Program-made: the position numbers and the translations under genes
Notes under the pieces: generated by a model
The model's input: the letters and a program-made list of their open reading frames with translations, nothing else
Told to the model about the DNA's origin: nothing
Database searches by the model: none
Source: Alphaproteobacteria bacterium UBA4588
Lineage (GTDB): Bacteria; Pseudomonadota; Alphaproteobacteria; Rhodobacterales; Rhodobacteraceae
Assembly (NCBI GenBank): GCA_905182195.1
Contig: CAJJAW010000002.1
Coordinates: 310,001 to 374,000 of the forward strand
Reading direction: 5' to 3'
Length of the DNA stretch: 64,000 nt
In this document: positions 37,461 through 46,907 of the stretch, one piece after another
Numbering within the stretch: position 1 is the first letter of the stretch
Layout: every line of letters begins with the position of its first letter

Positions 37461-38888
37461 ATGAAAACTAAGCCAAATTTTTCAGGGCCTGAATTATGCA
37501 GTCTTGAGGCGCATACAGTCGTTTCCATGTTGAAGGCAGGGGATGTTTCAACTGCAGATCTCATAGATGCTGCGACGCTGCGGATTGCTAAAATAGGTCC
37601 ACTTATCAATGCCACCCCAACATCTTGCAAGGAGCGGGCGTTGGGGGCGATCTTAAGTCTTGACGAAAATGGCCACGCTGGCTGGTTGGCGGGACTGCCG
37701 ATTTCAATCAAAGATTTGAATACTGTGTCTGGAGTGCGGACAACATTCGGCACCAAAGGGTTCTCTGATTTTATTCCAGAAGAGAGTGACCCACTTGTTG
37801 AGCGTTTGGAGGTACGCGGTGGTGTGGTTTTAGGCAAAACCAACACGCCAGAACTTGGCGCCGGTGGCAATACGTTTAACGATGTTTTTGGCCCAACACT
37901 GAACCCTTGGAATACCGATTTAAACCCCGGTGGTTCATCCGGTGGTGCTGCGGCGTCTCTTGCCGCAGGTGAGATTTGGCTTAGTCAAGGCTCGGACCAC
38001 GGTGGGAGCTTGCGCACGCCAGCGGCTTATTGTGGTGTTGTTGGGCTGCGCCCCAGCCCTGGAATTGCAGGTGGCCCTGGCAAGGATAATTCGTTTATGA
38101 TTGAGAGTGTACAGGGCCCGATGGCCAGATCGGTTGCTGATTGTGCGCTATTCTTGGATGCAATGTCGGGCTTTGACCCCAGAATTGCTATTTCATACCC
38201 CGGCGCGAGCACATCCTATCAAGAGGCGGTATCTAGTGCAGATGGCAGGGTAAACATAGCGTTTGCGCCTGACCTAGGTGGCTTTGGCCAGGTGGATAAA
38301 GAAATGGACACGCACTTGCGGGCTGTTTTGATACAGCTGCAAAAAAACGGCGCCAACGTGGAAGAGACTTGTGTAGATCTTTCAACTTTGGAGCACACGT
38401 ATCACAGCTTGAGAGGGCTCATGTGGGCGACTGTGGCGCGGCGTTTGCCACAGGAAATTCAGCGGCACTTCAAACCCACCCTGGCGCAAAATATAGCCTT
38501 TGGACAGGCGTTGACTATAGATAATATTGTAGATGCAAATCTTAATCGTTCTCAAATTTTCAATAGTATGCTCAAGCTTTTTGAGAAGTTTGATGTTCTG
38601 GCCTGCCCCACTGTGGGTTGCATGCCGCATTTAAGCTCAGAGGAATGGGTGCATAATGTTGGTGGTGTTGACTTTTTTGGTTATATGGATTGGCTGCGGT
38701 TTGCGTTTTTGGCTACAGTGACAGGACTGCCAGCAATTTCTGTGCCGGTCGGGCTAGGCCCACGAGGTCTGCCGGTAGGTCTCCAGCTAATTGGAAAGCC
38801 ACGGGGAGAAGCGGCACTGCTTGCCGCAGCTCGCCTTGTTGAGATGACAGTTGGTGGCCCTTTAGGACCGATTGATCCTATTTTTTAA
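37461..38888 (+). CDS. Amidase-signature family amidase
   Basis: About 475 residues. The Ser-cisSer-Lys triad is visible: Lys in LPISIKDLN, cis-Ser in GSDHGGSLRTPA, and nucleophile Ser in NPGGSSGGAAASLAAG. The C-terminal part has FAFLATVTGLPAISVPVG and GLPVGLQLIG. The substrate cannot be read from sequence. I use ATG 37461, preceded by AGGTGAGC; an in-frame TTG at 37404 would add 19 residues without family support. It follows the HemY-domain gene by 71 bp and could be transcribed with it. Confidence 0.9.
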   Translation: MKTKPNFSGPELCSLEAHTVVSMLKAGDVSTADLIDAATLRIAKIGPLINATPTSCKERALGAILSLDENGHAGWLAGLPISIKDLNTVSGVRTTFGTKGFSDFIPEESDPLVERLEVRGGVVLGKTNTPELGAGGNTFNDVFGPTLNPWNTDLNPGGSSGGAAASLAAGEIWLSQGSDHGGSLRTPAAYCGVVGLRPSPGIAGGPGKDNSFMIESVQGPMARSVADCALFLDAMSGFDPRIAISYPGASTSYQEAVSSADGRVNIAFAPDLGGFGQVDKEMDTHLRAVLIQLQKNGANVEETCVDLSTLEHTYHSLRGLMWATVARRLPQEIQRHFKPTLAQNIAFGQALTIDNIVDANLNRSQIFNSMLKLFEKFDVLACPTVGCMPHLSSEEWVHNVGGVDFFGYMDWLRFAFLATVTGLPAISVPVGLGPRGLPVGLQLIGKPRGEAALLAAARLVEMTVGGPLGPIDPIF

Positions 38889-38969
38889 TAAACTAATACT
38901 GATGAGTTTTTATTTATCAGGTTAGAGCAATGTATACGCGACAGCATGATTAAAGACAGATAAGCATTT

Positions 38970-40088
38970 TTACTCACGGCTCTTCATACCATCCCAAAAC
39001 CCCTTGACCTTATTAAAAAAGCCGAGACTCTCTGGGCTATTGTTTGTTGAAAGATCCGCAAACTCTTTCAACAGCTCTTTTTGACGAGTAGTCAAGTTTA
39101 CTGGTGTTTCAACTTTCAGTTCGATGAACATATCGCCCAAAGCACCGCCTCGTATGGCGGGCATCCCTTTAGATCGTAGGCGCATTTGACGGCCAGATTG
39201 ACTGCCTGCAGGAATTTTAACCCGGCTACGGCCACCGTCTATATTTGGCACCTCAATATCTCCACCCATGGCTGCTGAAGTCATGGAGACTGGAATATGA
39301 CAAAATAAACTTGTGCCCTCACGTTCAAAAATTGTGTGATCATCAACTTCAATAAAAATATATAGGTCACCTTGTGGGCCACCGCGCGGGCCGGCCTCGC
39401 CTTCGCCTGACAAGCGGATACGCGTACCTGTCTCAACTCCCGGTGGAACGTTCACGGATAGCGCCCGATCTTTTTCAACTCGGCCAGCGCCTCGGCAGCT
39501 TGAGCAGGGATTTTTGATTACTTGCCCAGCGCCAGAACATGTGGGGCAGGTTCGCTCAACTGTGAAAAATCCTTGTTGCGCGCGAACTTTTCCCATGCCG
39601 GCACAAGTCCCACATTTTGCGGGTTGAGTGCCGGCAGCCGCGCCAGAGCCATCGCAGGTTCCACAAGATACTGCTGTCGGTACATTTATTGTTTTGTGTT
39701 GACCTAGAAAGGCCTCTTCCAAGTTAACTCGCATGTCAAAACGCAGATCAGAACCACGACTTGCACGCTGACGGCCACCGCCACCACCGAATAGATCATC
39801 AAACACATCAGAAAAGGCACTTGAAAAATCGCCTTGACGACTGGTTCGGCCGCCGCCGCCACCCTCAAAAGCCGCATGGCCATAGCGATCATAAGCTGCT
39901 TTCTTATCGTTATCTTTTAAAACCTCATATGCTTCGTTGGCCTCTTTAAAGAGGCCTTCAGACTTAGGGTTGTCAGCATTACGATCAGGGTGCAGCTCTT
40001 TCGCTTTGCGGCGATAGGCTTTCTTGATCTCATCCGCGTTGGCGCCTTTGGCGACCCCAAGTGTTTCGTAATAATCACGTTTTGACAT
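38970..40088 (-). CDS. dnaJ: Chaperone protein DnaJ
   Basis: 372 residues. The J domain has the HPD motif in KELHPDRNADNP, followed by a Gly-rich region, four CxxCxG zinc-binding repeats (CGTCDG, CGTCAG, CPTCSG, CSSCRG) and the C-terminal substrate-binding domains. It stimulates DnaK. It lies 74 bp downstream of dnaK on the same strand. Confidence 0.98.
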   Translation of the reverse strand: MSKRDYYETLGVAKGANADEIKKAYRRKAKELHPDRNADNPKSEGLFKEANEAYEVLKDNDKKAAYDRYGHAAFEGGGGGRTSRQGDFSSAFSDVFDDLFGGGGGRQRASRGSDLRFDMRVNLEEAFLGQHKTINVPTAVSCGTCDGSGAAAGTQPAKCGTCAGMGKVRAQQGFFTVERTCPTCSGAGQVIKNPCSSCRGAGRVEKDRALSVNVPPGVETGTRIRLSGEGEAGPRGGPQGDLYIFIEVDDHTIFEREGTSLFCHIPVSMTSAAMGGDIEVPNIDGGRSRVKIPAGSQSGRQMRLRSKGMPAIRGGALGDMFIELKVETPVNLTTRQKELLKEFADLSTNNSPESLGFFNKVKGFWDGMKSRE

Positions 40089-40162
40089 CTGGATTGTCCC
40101 CTTTGGAACGGAAAAACTGGCAGGCAGTATCGCGGGCCAGTTTAACTAGTTCCTGCTTGGCG

Positions 40163-42070
40163 TTAGCCGCGCTTGTCGCCATCCAAATCTTCGAAGTCTG
40201 CATCAAGAATATCGTCATCCATGACGGGACCTTCATCGACATCACCATTGGCTTCTGCTTCTTGACTTGTCTTGTAGATAGCTTCGCCAAGCTTCATCGC
40301 AGCCTCTGTTACGTTCTGGATACCAGCCTTAATTTTGCCAGCATTTTCTGTTTCTAGATCGTCTCTCAAAGCCGCCATTGCCAATTCAATGGCCTCAAGT
40401 GTGGTTGGGTCTACTTTGTCACCATGTTCTTCCATAGCTTTTTCTGTTGAGTGGATTAAGCTTTCGGCTTGGTTGTTAGCCTCAACTAACTCTTTACGGT
40501 CTTTATCAGAATCAGCATTTTCTTCAGCATCCTTTACCATTGCATCGATATCAGAGTCGCTGAGACCGCCTGATGCCTGGATCGTGATCTTCTGCTCTTT
40601 GCCAGTCCCCTTATCAGCGGCACCAACAGCCACGATACCGTTGGCATCGATGTCAAAGGTCACCTCAATTTGTGGCATTCCGCGTGGAGCTGGTGGGATG
40701 CTTTCCAGGTTAAACTGTCCCAGAATTTTATTATCGGCCGCCATCTCCCGCTCACCCTGAAACACACGAATTGTCACAGCGTTTTGGTTATCTTCGGCTG
40801 TTGAGAAAACTTGTGATTTCTTGGTTGGGATAGTGGTATTGCGTTCTATCAACCGGGTGAAAACTCCACCTAAAGTTTCTATTCCTAAGGATAGTGGTGT
40901 TATGTCAAGCAATACAACGTCTTTTACATCGCCCTGCAAAACACCAGCCTGAATAGCGGCGCCCATAGCCACAACCTCATCAGGGTTCACACCTTTATTT
41001 GGTTCCTTACCAAAGAATTTGGTAACCTCTTCAATAACTTTTGGCATACGGGTCATACCACCCACCAAAACTATTTCATCAATGTCACCAGTTGACATGC
41101 CAGCATCTTTTAATGCGGCTTGGCAAGGCTTCAAAGAGGCTTTGATCAGATCGCTCACAAGGCTTTCCAGTTTTGCCCGAGTCATTTTTACAACCAAGTG
41201 CAAAGGCTGGCCTGACGATCCATCCATGGAGATAAAGGGTTGGTTGATCTCAGTTTGGCTGGAAGAAGAAAGTTCAATCTTTGCTTTCTCAGCGGCCTCT
41301 TTTAAGCGCTGCAACGCCATCTTGTCTTTGGTTAGATCGACGCCATTCTCTTTTTTAAATTCTTCAGCTAAATAATTTACGATTCGCATGTCGAAATCTT
41401 CACCGCCAAGGAATGTATCGCCATTGGTGGATTTTACCTCAAACAGACCATCGTCAATTTCCAAGATCGTAACATCGAATGTACCACCACCAAGGTCATA
41501 GACTGCAATTATTTGAGTTTCTTTTTTGTCGAGACCGTAAGCCAAAGCTGCAGCTGTTGGCTCGTTGATTATCCGCAAAACTTCGAGGCCCGCAATTTTG
41601 CCGGCGTCTTTAGTTGCCTGCCGTTGTGCGTCGTTGAAATAAGCTGGAACTGTAATCACTGCCTGCGTAACTTCTTCACCAAGATAGCTCTCGGCAGTTT
41701 CTTTCATTTTTTGCAAAACAAAGGCGGAAATCTGTGACGGCGAAAATTTTTCGCCTTGTGCCTCAATCCAAGCATCGCCATTGCCACCATCGATAATAGT
41801 AAATGGCAGGTTCTTCATATCTTTTTTGAGATGCTTATCGTCAAACCGGCGACCAACCATACGTTTTACACCGAAAACAGTATTTTCTGGATTTGTGACT
41901 GCTTGGCGTTTGGCGGGCTGACCCACTAGGCGTTCACTCTCGGTAAACGCAACAATCGAAGGCGTGGTCCGCGCTCCCTCGGCGTTCTCTATTACTCGAG
42001 GTTGTGACCCATCCATGATGGAAACGCAGCTATTCGTTGTTCCTAGGTCAATCCCAATGACTTTTGCCAT
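40163..42070 (-). CDS. dnaK: Chaperone protein DnaK (Hsp70)
   Basis: 635 residues. The nucleotide-binding domain starts [14 protein letters not shown], followed by [14 protein letters not shown] and [12 protein letters not shown]. The linker [16 protein letters not shown] and a substrate-binding domain lead to the acidic C-terminus [15 protein letters not shown]. It heads a dnaK-dnaJ operon, with the 150-bp divergent region towards alkB as its likely promoter site. Confidence 0.99.
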   Translation of the reverse strand: MAKVIGIDLGTTNSCVSIMDGSQPRVIENAEGARTTPSIVAFTESERLVGQPAKRQAVTNPENTVFGVKRMVGRRFDDKHLKKDMKNLPFTIIDGGNGDAWIEAQGEKFSPSQISAFVLQKMKETAESYLGEEVTQAVITVPAYFNDAQRQATKDAGKIAGLEVLRIINEPTAAALAYGLDKKETQIIAVYDLGGGTFDVTILEIDDGLFEVKSTNGDTFLGGEDFDMRIVNYLAEEFKKENGVDLTKDKMALQRLKEAAEKAKIELSSSSQTEINQPFISMDGSSGQPLHLVVKMTRAKLESLVSDLIKASLKPCQAALKDAGMSTGDIDEIVLVGGMTRMPKVIEEVTKFFGKEPNKGVNPDEVVAMGAAIQAGVLQGDVKDVVLLDITPLSLGIETLGGVFTRLIERNTTIPTKKSQVFSTAEDNQNAVTIRVFQGEREMAADNKILGQFNLESIPPAPRGMPQIEVTFDIDANGIVAVGAADKGTGKEQKITIQASGGLSDSDIDAMVKDAEENADSDKDRKELVEANNQAESLIHSTEKAMEEHGDKVDPTTLEAIELAMAALRDDLETENAGKIKAGIQNVTEAAMKLGEAIYKTSQEAEANGDVDEGPVMDDDILDADFEDLDGDKRG

Positions 42071-42224
42071 TTTCTAGCATCCCTTCGCTCTGGCGATACC
42101 GAGGCAGTTAGCCCGCGGTGCGGCGCCTTTGCCCCAATTTTTGAGTAGTTCCTATAAACTACCAGCTCATCGCGCTATATAGGTGTGGTGAACATCCCCT
42201 GCAACCATCTGGAGGCAATGAAAT

Positions 42225-42863
42225 TTGGATTTTTTGAACTTAAATGATAGCTGTGCCCCACAGCCAACGGTTAAAGTAGGCGAAGTATCTGTATATAAAG
42301 GATTTTTATCAAAATCTGATCAGCTTCTTCTCGTGGGGGACTTACGCCAGGTTGCGGAACAAGCCCCAATCTTTTCGCTGAAAACTAAATCTGGAAAAGC
42401 TATGTCGGTGCGCGTTACTGCTGCAGGTGAATTTGGCTGGTTTTCGAATCATCAGGGGTATCGATATGTGAGTGAGCACCCCTCTGGCGCGACATGGCCT
42501 GAGATCCCAGCTTCTATAATGAGTATTTGGCAGGCCATGGCTGGCCATGCGCCAAGTCCGGAATGTTGTTTGATTAATTATTATGGGGAAGGTGCGAAGA
42601 TGGGCTTGCATCAAGATCGGGACGAGGCCAATTTTAATTGGCCCGTAGTGTCTATTTCATTGGGAGACGATGCTCTATTTCGTGTAGGTGGTCGGGAGCG
42701 TAGTGACAAAACTTCGTCGATTTGGCTTCAGTCTGGTGATGTGGCTGTAATGGGTGGTGGAGCGCGGCTTAACTACCATGGCGTTGACCGTATTAAATTC
42801 GGTAGTTCGCGATTGTTAAAAAGTGGTGGGCGTCTAAACGTCACATTGCGGGTGGTGACCTAG
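42225..42863 (+). CDS. alkB: Alpha-ketoglutarate-dependent DNA repair dioxygenase AlkB
   Basis: 212 residues. AlkB removes methyl groups from 1-methyladenine and 3-methylcytosine in DNA or RNA. The iron ligands are visible as HQDRDE (His and Asp) and the later His in NYHGVDRI, with the 2-oxoglutarate-binding Arg in RLNVTLRVV. CCLINYYGEGAKMGLHQDRD is the family hallmark. The start is a TTG with no strong ribosome binding site, so the first residues are less certain. It is divergent from dnaK. Confidence 0.93.
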   Translation: MDFLNLNDSCAPQPTVKVGEVSVYKGFLSKSDQLLLVGDLRQVAEQAPIFSLKTKSGKAMSVRVTAAGEFGWFSNHQGYRYVSEHPSGATWPEIPASIMSIWQAMAGHAPSPECCLINYYGEGAKMGLHQDRDEANFNWPVVSISLGDDALFRVGGRERSDKTSSIWLQSGDVAVMGGGARLNYHGVDRIKFGSSRLLKSGGRLNVTLRVVT

Positions 42864-43015
42864 TGAATTGTAGTGATTAACTGTCACTGTAATGCTAACC
42901 CCCACTTGCATGCGGTGAGTTTACATAACAGCTGATCTATTTGCACTCTTAATATTGCGATTAAAGCAACTTTGATAGAGTAGTAAATCCTACAGTGCGT
43001 TAGCTTCGGCGAGGT

Positions 43016-43480
43016 CTAAGCTGCAGCAGATGATGGCCCTTCTTGCAAAATAGCAAGCAAGGTGCCCGCATCATCATTGTTACGGAGCTTCATGCAAACT
43101 TCAGGATCACGCAATGTGCGTGATACTAGCGCCAGTGCTTTGAGGTGCTCGACACCGCTTTCCAAGGGTGCAAATAATGCAAAAACTAAATCAACAGGCT
43201 GGCGGTCTACCGCATCAAAGTCAATTGGCCGATCAAGTTTAATAAAACAGCCAACAATTTGATCTAGGCTTTCAATTCTAGCGTGGGGCAGGGCGACCCC
43301 GCGCCCCACACCCGTTGGACCTAAAATTTCACGCTCAAGAAGGGCCTCTACTGCGCCCTCTGGATCAATTCCATAGTTTTGAAAAGCAATTGCAGCCAAA
43401 TCTTGGAAAAGTCGTTTTTTACTGCTCACAGAGTGTGAGTTACGCACCGCGTCAGCATGCAATATTTTATGTAGATCCAT
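43016..43480 (-). CDS. ptsN: Nitrogen-regulatory PTS protein EIIA-Ntr (PtsN)
   Basis: 154 residues. The phosphorylatable His sits in GVGRGVALPHARIESL. PtsN is the last acceptor of the nitrogen PTS relay and regulates potassium transport and envelope genes in other proteobacteria. Blocks DRPIDFDAVDRQPVDLVFALFAP and LARLL-type helices agree with the family. It follows hpf by 21 bp on the same strand, the standard lptB-hpf-ptsN order (rpoN is not between them). Confidence 0.95.
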   Translation of the reverse strand: MDLHKILHADAVRNSHSVSSKKRLFQDLAAIAFQNYGIDPEGAVEALLEREILGPTGVGRGVALPHARIESLDQIVGCFIKLDRPIDFDAVDRQPVDLVFALFAPLESGVEHLKALALVSRTLRDPEVCMKLRNNDDAGTLLAILQEGPSSAAA

Positions 43481-43501
43481 AGTTCATTTGTTGTATTTGA
43501 A

Positions 43502-44068
43502 TTAAGCGGGATCAACCCACCCAATGTTGCCGTCTTCGCGGCGGTATACAACGTTCACTCCATTGTGGCCTTCGTTCCTGAAGACAAGGGCCGGCGCTCC
43601 GGCTAATTCCATTTGCATTACTGCCTCGCCAACTGACAGAGACTGAATTTTTTGTTCCATCTCAGCTACGATTAAGGGTTGCAGTGTTTCTGGCTCAACG
43701 TCATTCGACTCGTTTTGCGTTGCGAGGATATACGAGGATGCAAGAGAAAGTTCAACGGGGTGCGCATGTTTTCGATGATGATCCTTCAACCTGCGCTTAT
43801 ATCTGCGCAATTGGGTCTCCATTTTTTCTGATGCTGCATCAAAAGCGGCATAGATTTCGCGGTCATGCGCCTTAGCTTGAGCTGTGAGACCTGTAGATAG
43901 ATGCACACTAACTTCGCAGACAAATTCGTCTGAACTTCGAGAAAAAACTATTGTGGCATCTGTTGGCCGCTCTGCATATTTTTCTATTATTATATCCACT
44001 ACAGACTTTACATGACCCTGTAGAGCTGCGCCGACATCAATTTTTTTACCAGTAATTTTATAAAGCAT
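43502..44068 (-). CDS. hpf: Ribosome hibernation promoting factor (long form)
   Basis: 188 residues. The N-terminal S30AE domain (about 1-100) begins YKITGKKIDVGAALQGHV. After a linker, the C-terminal domain has EAVMQMELAGAPALVFRNE and NVVYRREDGNIGWVDPA, which mark the long form that dimerises 70S ribosomes into 100S particles during stasis. Confidence 0.95.
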   Translation of the reverse strand: MLYKITGKKIDVGAALQGHVKSVVDIIIEKYAERPTDATIVFSRSSDEFVCEVSVHLSTGLTAQAKAHDREIYAAFDAASEKMETQLRRYKRRLKDHHRKHAHPVELSLASSYILATQNESNDVEPETLQPLIVAEMEQKIQSLSVGEAVMQMELAGAPALVFRNEGHNGVNVVYRREDGNIGWVDPA

Positions 44069-44225
44069 TTAGTCTCCTTAAAATCAGCATCACAATACAA
44101 ACCTTAAGTTAGAAAGTTTATGAAGCCACCTAACCCAGTTTGTTTGATTTAGCTGAATAAAATGACAGCATGTAACAACTTCATCTGGTCAAATAAGAGG
44201 GTCTTCTGTCAACTTAAAATTGAAG

Positions 44226-44984
44226 CTACCCTAAGCGGAAATTTTCACCCAAATAGACGCGTTTTACATTTTCATCTTCAACAATTTCTTTGGTGGTACC
44301 GCTCATCAAAACTTTGCCATCATGAAGTATATAAGCACGATCTACAATTTCTAGGGTTTCCCGTACGTTGTGATCTGTGATCAACACACCAAGCCCACGT
44401 TTTGTGAGAGCGGATACCAATTTTCTAATTTCGCCAACAGCAATTGGATCGACGCCAGCAAAGGGTTCATCGAGTAGCAGGTATTTTGGATTAGCAGCCA
44501 AACAGCGAGCAATTTCTACGCGCCGCCTTTCTCCACCAGAAAGTGCAAGCGCTGGAGTGCGCCGAAGGAGATCAATGGAGAATTCATTCAGTAATTCTTC
44601 AAGGCGGTCATAGCGGTGTTTGCGGTCAGGCTCGCTTAACTCAAGCACTGCAAGAATATTATTTTCGACAGTCATGCCGCGAAAAATGGACATTTCTTGT
44701 GGTAGGTAACCAATTCCAAGCCGGGCACGTCGGTACATAGGCAAACGTGTCACATCGTGCCCGTCTACACTAACTTTTCCGCTTTCTGGGGTTATTAGAC
44801 CTGCAATAGAATAAAAACACGTGGTTTTTCCGGAACCATTTGGCCCTAATAAGGCGACGACTTCGCCGCGATGCAGCTGCATACTCACATCTCGGATCAC
44901 CAACCGTTTGCTATAGCTTTTTCGGAGCGAGTCTATTTTAAGGCCACCATGACCCTCGGCCACTTCAAAAGAATGCTCAGTCAT
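44226..44984 (-). CDS. lptB: LPS export ABC transporter ATP-binding protein LptB
   Basis: 252 residues. Walker A GPNGSGKTTCFY, Q-loop GYLPQEMSIFRGM, signature LSGGERRRVEIAR, Walker B LLLDEPFAGVDP and the His loop TDHNVRETL are all intact. The GYLPQ...SIFRGMTVENNI block is specific to LptB. It powers lipopolysaccharide transfer with LptFG. The start abuts the lptA stop (shared base). Confidence 0.98.
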   Translation of the reverse strand: MTEHSFEVAEGHGGLKIDSLRKSYSKRLVIRDVSMQLHRGEVVALLGPNGSGKTTCFYSIAGLITPESGKVSVDGHDVTRLPMYRRARLGIGYLPQEMSIFRGMTVENNILAVLELSEPDRKHRYDRLEELLNEFSIDLLRRTPALALSGGERRRVEIARCLAANPKYLLLDEPFAGVDPIAVGEIRKLVSALTKRGLGVLITDHNVRETLEIVDRAYILHDGKVLMSGTTKEIVEDENVKRVYLGENFRLG

Positions 44985-45472
44985 TATTTTGTCTCGCTAG
45001 ACAAGACTGTGCGAACGCGGCCTTCAATAACCGCAGCGCCTGTTGTGAGGTTGATATTCATGGTGTCGGAGGAAATCATGCTTTGACCCTGTGTGAGCAA
45101 TACATCGCCGCTCAGCGCTAAGCTGTGGCTGCTCAAATCATAGTCAGCAAATTTGGCTTCGGCAGATTCTGTTTGGGTCACTACGGTCACCCCACCGCTG
45201 GCGCTAAGTTGGTCGATGCCGCCACTTTCTAAGTAGGTTACTACCACTAACTGCGCCATTATTTTTATATTTCCTTGGGCAATTACAACATTACCATCAA
45301 ACCGAGCTGAGCCATCAGTCTGACTAACTGTGAGTTTGTCTGCGGTCATTTCAATCGGTTCATCTGGATTAGAGCTGAACCCACCCACAGATAAGCTCGT
45401 TTGTGAGAATGTTGGCAAAGCGAGACAACACGATGAGACAAGTATTGTAACAGTGAATATAAAGTGCCGCAC
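44984..45472 (-). CDS. lptA: LPS transport periplasmic protein LptA
   Basis: 162 residues. A signal peptide (FTVTILVSSCCLALPTFSQT) precedes an OstA-like domain with PIEMTADKLTVSQTDGSARFDGNVVIAQGNI, the usual LptA start of the beta-jellyroll. It forms the periplasmic bridge between the inner- and outer-membrane Lpt complexes. It lies between lptC and lptB in one operon. Confidence 0.94.
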   Translation of the reverse strand: MRHFIFTVTILVSSCCLALPTFSQTSLSVGGFSSNPDEPIEMTADKLTVSQTDGSARFDGNVVIAQGNIKIMAQLVVVTYLESGGIDQLSASGGVTVVTQTESAEAKFADYDLSSHSLALSGDVLLTQGQSMISSDTMNINLTTGAAVIEGRVRTVLSSETK

Positions 45473-45484
45473 AGGTTACCTCGA

Positions 45485-46090
45485 TCAGTTTGATTTTGGG
45501 TAGTATATCAGGCGTACACCATTTGTGAAAACGATTTGCTGATCATTGGTGATCATTTTTACAAGCATATTGCCCGCATCGATGGTGCCGAGAGCTGTTA
45601 TGCTCTGAAACACAGTATCTGCCGTAGCTACACCTTGCTTAAGGTCGACTGTCAAACCGTTTGTTTTGAGCCAGAAATCCGGCATTGCAGTAAGGTAAAC
45701 GTTTCTTGAGACTATGGCTTTTTGCTTGGCTGCGTCTAGAACGCCAAGGCCTGCAGTAATTCGTACTGTCTTGGCGTTTTCAGATGTTAAAATAATTGAA
45801 AGGTCCGTGATATTTAAAATATCAGAATCCTGTTTATCTGATGAGGCGTAGGCTGCCGACAGCGTAATCTCGGTACCATTATCAGAAACACCAGAAAAAT
45901 ATGGCTTTGTAATCCGCTGTTCACGAACAATTTCAGCTATATTCAATTTGGCATAAGGGAGTGACTGGGTGACATCAACTTTTCCGGAGAAAAGAAAAAT
46001 TGTTGATAACATGCCTAGTGCTACAATTGGTAGCAAGGTTTTGACCCAAACTACAAAAGCGGAATAGCTGTCACCAAACGAAAAACGCAT
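45485..46090 (-). CDS. lptC: LPS export component LptC
   Basis: 201 residues. One N-terminal membrane helix (WVKTLLPIVALGMLSTIFLF) anchors a periplasmic domain with repeated beta strands, e.g. PYFSGVSDNGTEITLSAAYA. This agrees with LptC, which passes LPS from LptBFG to LptA. The sequence is divergent, as usual, so the position before lptA is a main support. It starts 24 bp after the rnd stop. Confidence 0.9.
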   Translation of the reverse strand: MRFSFGDSYSAFVVWVKTLLPIVALGMLSTIFLFSGKVDVTQSLPYAKLNIAEIVREQRITKPYFSGVSDNGTEITLSAAYASSDKQDSDILNITDLSIILTSENAKTVRITAGLGVLDAAKQKAIVSRNVYLTAMPDFWLKTNGLTVDLKQGVATADTVFQSITALGTIDAGNMLVKMITNDQQIVFTNGVRLIYYPKSN

Positions 46091-46114
46091 ATCACCTCTT
46101 ACCTATATTGTGGG

Positions 46115-46729
46115 TTACGAGTGGGCAAAAATATCAGTGTCTGGCCAGCCAGCCAAATCAAGCTGCGCGCGAGTAGGTAGAAAGTCAAAGCACGATTGTG
46201 CCACTTCCATACGCCCCTCTCGGATCAGCATCTGGTTCAAAGATTCACGCAGTTGGTGCAGGTACAAAACATCAGACGCTGCGTATTCAATTTGTGCCTT
46301 AGACAATCTTTTTGCACCCCAATCTGAGGACTGTTGCTGTTTCGAGATATCAATTGCCAGCAATTCTTGCAGAAGGTTTTTCAGCCCATGTCGGTCCGTA
46401 TAGGTACGGATCAAACGACTAGCAATTTTGGTACAATAAACAGGAGCGGTCAGGGCTCCAAAAGCCTCAAACATTGCGGCTATATCAAACCGACCAAAGT
46501 GAAACAGTTTCAACACATTTGGATCTTCCAACATACGGCATAGGTTGGGGGCTGATGTTTGCCCCTTATTGACTTGCACCAGATGCGCATTGCCATCGCC
46601 GCTAGACAGCTGCACTACGCAGAGCCGATCGCGCTTAGGGTTCAAGCCCATAGTCTCGCAATCAATGGCAACGACTGATCCTAGGTCTAAATTGACTGGG
46701 AGGTCGCCTTTGTAAACGTGGTTTGTCAT
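46115..46729 (-). CDS. rnd: Ribonuclease D-type 3'-5' exoribonuclease
   Basis: About 204 residues, only the DEDDy exonuclease domain without the HRDC domains of long RNase D. VAIDCETMGLNP (Exo I), LFHFGRFDIAAMFEA (Exo II) and QIEYAASDVLYLHQL (Exo III with Tyr) are all present. Short RNase D proteins next to lptC are standard in this order. ATG at 46729 is preceded by GAGGATCAAAT; the frame extends 19 codons upstream without family support. Confidence 0.92.
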   Translation of the reverse strand: MTNHVYKGDLPVNLDLGSVVAIDCETMGLNPKRDRLCVVQLSSGDGNAHLVQVNKGQTSAPNLCRMLEDPNVLKLFHFGRFDIAAMFEAFGALTAPVYCTKIASRLIRTYTDRHGLKNLLQELLAIDISKQQQSSDWGAKRLSKAQIEYAASDVLYLHQLRESLNQMLIREGRMEVAQSCFDFLPTRAQLDLAGWPDTDIFAHS

Positions 46730-46907
46730 ATTTGATCCTCTTTGAGAGCTTGCCTTCTGCCTGCCTTTCTGGGGCGGCAGTGTCAATATAAGTATCTTGT
46801 GGGCGCTTGTTATGGCCGATGCATCGCTTTGATCTAGTCAGCTTGTTAAAAATTATCTATTTGCGGGGCAGCACGCCAAAATTTAGCATTTAAATCGGAG
46901 TCTCAGG